A DNA stretch of 21,770 nucleotides, from positions 1 to 21,770 of the forward strand of contig CALVPW010000082.1 of NCBI GenBank assembly GCA_944354085.1, in the 5' to 3' direction. Source of the stretch: an uncultured Clostridia bacterium (GTDB lineage Bacteria > Bacillota > Clostridia > Christensenellales > Borkfalkiaceae). Below the pieces are notes generated by a model. It saw nothing but the letters and a program-made list of their open reading frames with translations. It had not been told where the DNA came from and ran no database searches. Below are positions 20,626 to 21,770 of the stretch, piece after piece. The position numbers and the translations under genes were made by a program. Position 1 is the first letter of the stretch, and each line of letters starts with the position of its first letter.

Positions 20626-21770
20626 ATGAAGATCTTAAAGCTCAATGCCATCAGCCCCGTCGCCGACGAGACCTTCCGCGGCTGCGAATATTCGGACAGC
20701 GTAAAAGATCCCGACGGCATCATCCTGCGCTCCTTTGCGATGCACGACTATCCCCTCGGCGAAAACCTTCTCGCCGTGGCGCGCGCGGGCGCGGGCGTGA
20801 ACAACATCCCCATCGACAAGTGCACCGAAAAGGGCATCGTCGTCTTCAACACGCCGGGCGCGAACGCCAACGCCGTCAAAGAGCTCGTGCTGTGCGAACT
20901 CTTTTTGGGCGGCAGAAAGATCGTGGACGGCGCGGCTTGGGCGCAGACGCTCAAAGGGCAGGAAGGCATCTCCAAACTCGTCGAAAAAGGAAAAGGCAAA
21001 TTCGTCGGGCAGGAGATCATGGGCAAAAAGCTGGGCGTCATCGGGCTCGGCGCGATCGGCGCGATGGTCGCCAACGCCGCCATCCACCTCGGCATGAGCG
21101 TCGTGGGATACGATCCTTTCATCTCCGTCAAGAGCGCGTGGATGGTGGACAGGCGCGTCGCTTTCACCGCCAACCTTGCCGATATCTTCCGCGAATGCGA
21201 CTTTATCACCGTGCACGTTCCCCTCACGCCCGATACCAAGGGCATGTTCAACAAGGATACCATCGCCGCATGTAAGGACGGCGTCGTCGTCATCAACAAC
21301 TCGCGCGGCGACCTCGTCGTGAGCGCAGACATGGCGGAGGCGGTCGCAAGCGGAAAGGTCTCCCGCTATATCACCGACTTCCCCGACGAAACGCTGCTCG
21401 GCAAGGAAAATATCCTGTGCGTGCCTCACCTCGGCGCGAGCACGCCCGAAGCCGAGGACAACTGCGCGGACATGGCGGCAAAACAGCTCGTCGACTATCT
21501 CGAAAACGGCAACATCGTGAACAGCGTCAACTACCCCGCCGTCTCTATGCCGCGCGCCAGCGCAGCCCGCGTGTGCGTACACCACAAGAACGTGAAGGAG
21601 ATCCTCTCCAAGATCCTCGCGATCGTCTCCTCGCAGGGCATCAACGTCGCGCATATGCAGGACCAGAGCAAGGGCGAATACGCCTACCTCGTCCTCGACC
21701 TCGACGAGGCCCCCTCCGCCGCCTGCATCGACCTCATCCGCGGCGTGAAAGACGTCATCCGCGTCCGCTG
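20626..21770 (+). CDS. serA: D-3-phosphoglycerate dehydrogenase, 3' end cut by the window edge
   Basis: Oxidises 3-phosphoglycerate with NAD to 3-phosphohydroxypyruvate, the first step of serine synthesis, feeding SerC. 381 codons are present and the frame is open at the edge; related clostridial enzymes are about 387 residues, so only a few should be missing. Visible features are the N-terminal substrate domain with RAGAGVNNI, the Rossmann loop VIGLGAIGAMVANAA, the active-site Arg in NNSRGDLV, the acidic residue in DFPDE, the His in VPHLGAST, and a C-terminal ACT-like domain (KNVKEILSKILAIVSSQGIN onward), usually a serine-sensing or dimer domain. The ATG at 20626 lies one base after the serC stop, with AAGGAG inside the end of serC. 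No phosphoserine phosphatase is seen before the window ends. Confidence 0.95.
   Translation, partial: MKILKLNAISPVADETFRGCEYSDSVKDPDGIILRSFAMHDYPLGENLLAVARAGAGVNNIPIDKCTEKGIVVFNTPGANANAVKELVLCELFLGGRKIVDGAAWAQTLKGQEGISKLVEKGKGKFVGQEIMGKKLGVIGLGAIGAMVANAAIHLGMSVVGYDPFISVKSAWMVDRRVAFTANLADIFRECDFITVHVPLTPDTKGMFNKDTIAACKDGVVVINNSRGDLVVSADMAEAVASGKVSRYITDFPDETLLGKENILCVPHLGASTPEAEDNCADMAAKQLVDYLENGNIVNSVNYPAVSMPRASAARVCVHHKNVKEILSKILAIVSSQGINVAHMQDQSKGEYAYLVLDLDEAPSAACIDLIRGVKDVIRVR

Overview
The window reads as chromosomal DNA of a GC-rich Firmicute, most likely a gut-type member of the Clostridia. The grounds are sigma-A promoters of the TTGACA/TATAAT type with 16-17 bp spacers, strong AGGAGG-like ribosome sites, RNase J, VanW-family and DUF368 proteins, LuxS, and intrinsic terminators. 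A placement near Christensenellales is only an impression from the style of the proteins. Coding density is high. I see no phage genes, insertion sequences, CRISPR arrays, tRNAs or rRNAs. Nearly all of it is housekeeping sequence. The least explained parts are two proteins sharing an unrecognised domain, and the regulatory layout between recF and dnaA.

Layout. Positions 1-1468 hold a cut-off C_GCAxxG_C_C family gene (minus), a small Sfp-type phosphopantetheinyl transferase (plus, apparently leaderless) and an MBL-fold hydrolase (minus) that overlaps the transferase tail to tail. Positions 1590-2837 hold a ferritin-like protein (minus). Positions 2943-5934 form one plus-strand operon, mtnN-luxS-ung-apgM-type: the first two enzymes detoxify S-adenosylhomocysteine and make the AI-2 precursor, ung is translationally coupled to luxS, and the last gene is a cofactor-independent phosphoglycerate mutase homologue that may be a homoserine kinase. 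Position 6032 starts a Cys-rich protein of unknown function, which ends at a bidirectional terminator shared with the DUF368 transporter (minus).

From 11596 leftwards runs recF-PHP phosphoesterase-vanW, each pair overlapping by ATGA, followed by rplS with its own promoter and a structured leader, a terminator, then DUF368. dnaA runs rightwards from 11713, followed by mnmG. The 116-bp recF/dnaA spacer is an inverted-repeat arrangement of two facing promoters with one DnaA box near its centre; dnaN is not between dnaA and recF.

Positions 15084-19288 are minus strand: a large Ala/Glu-rich coiled-coil protein with 16-residue tandem repeats and the same C-terminal domain as the 6032 gene, then RNase J with a basic N-terminal extension and a probable TTG start, then a nitroreductase. 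Positions 19551-21770 are serC-serA (plus), the first two steps committed to serine synthesis; serA runs off the right edge within a few codons of its expected end.

No stretch above 300 bases lacks a gene. The longest spacer (19289-19550) holds two promoters and a few small hairpins.
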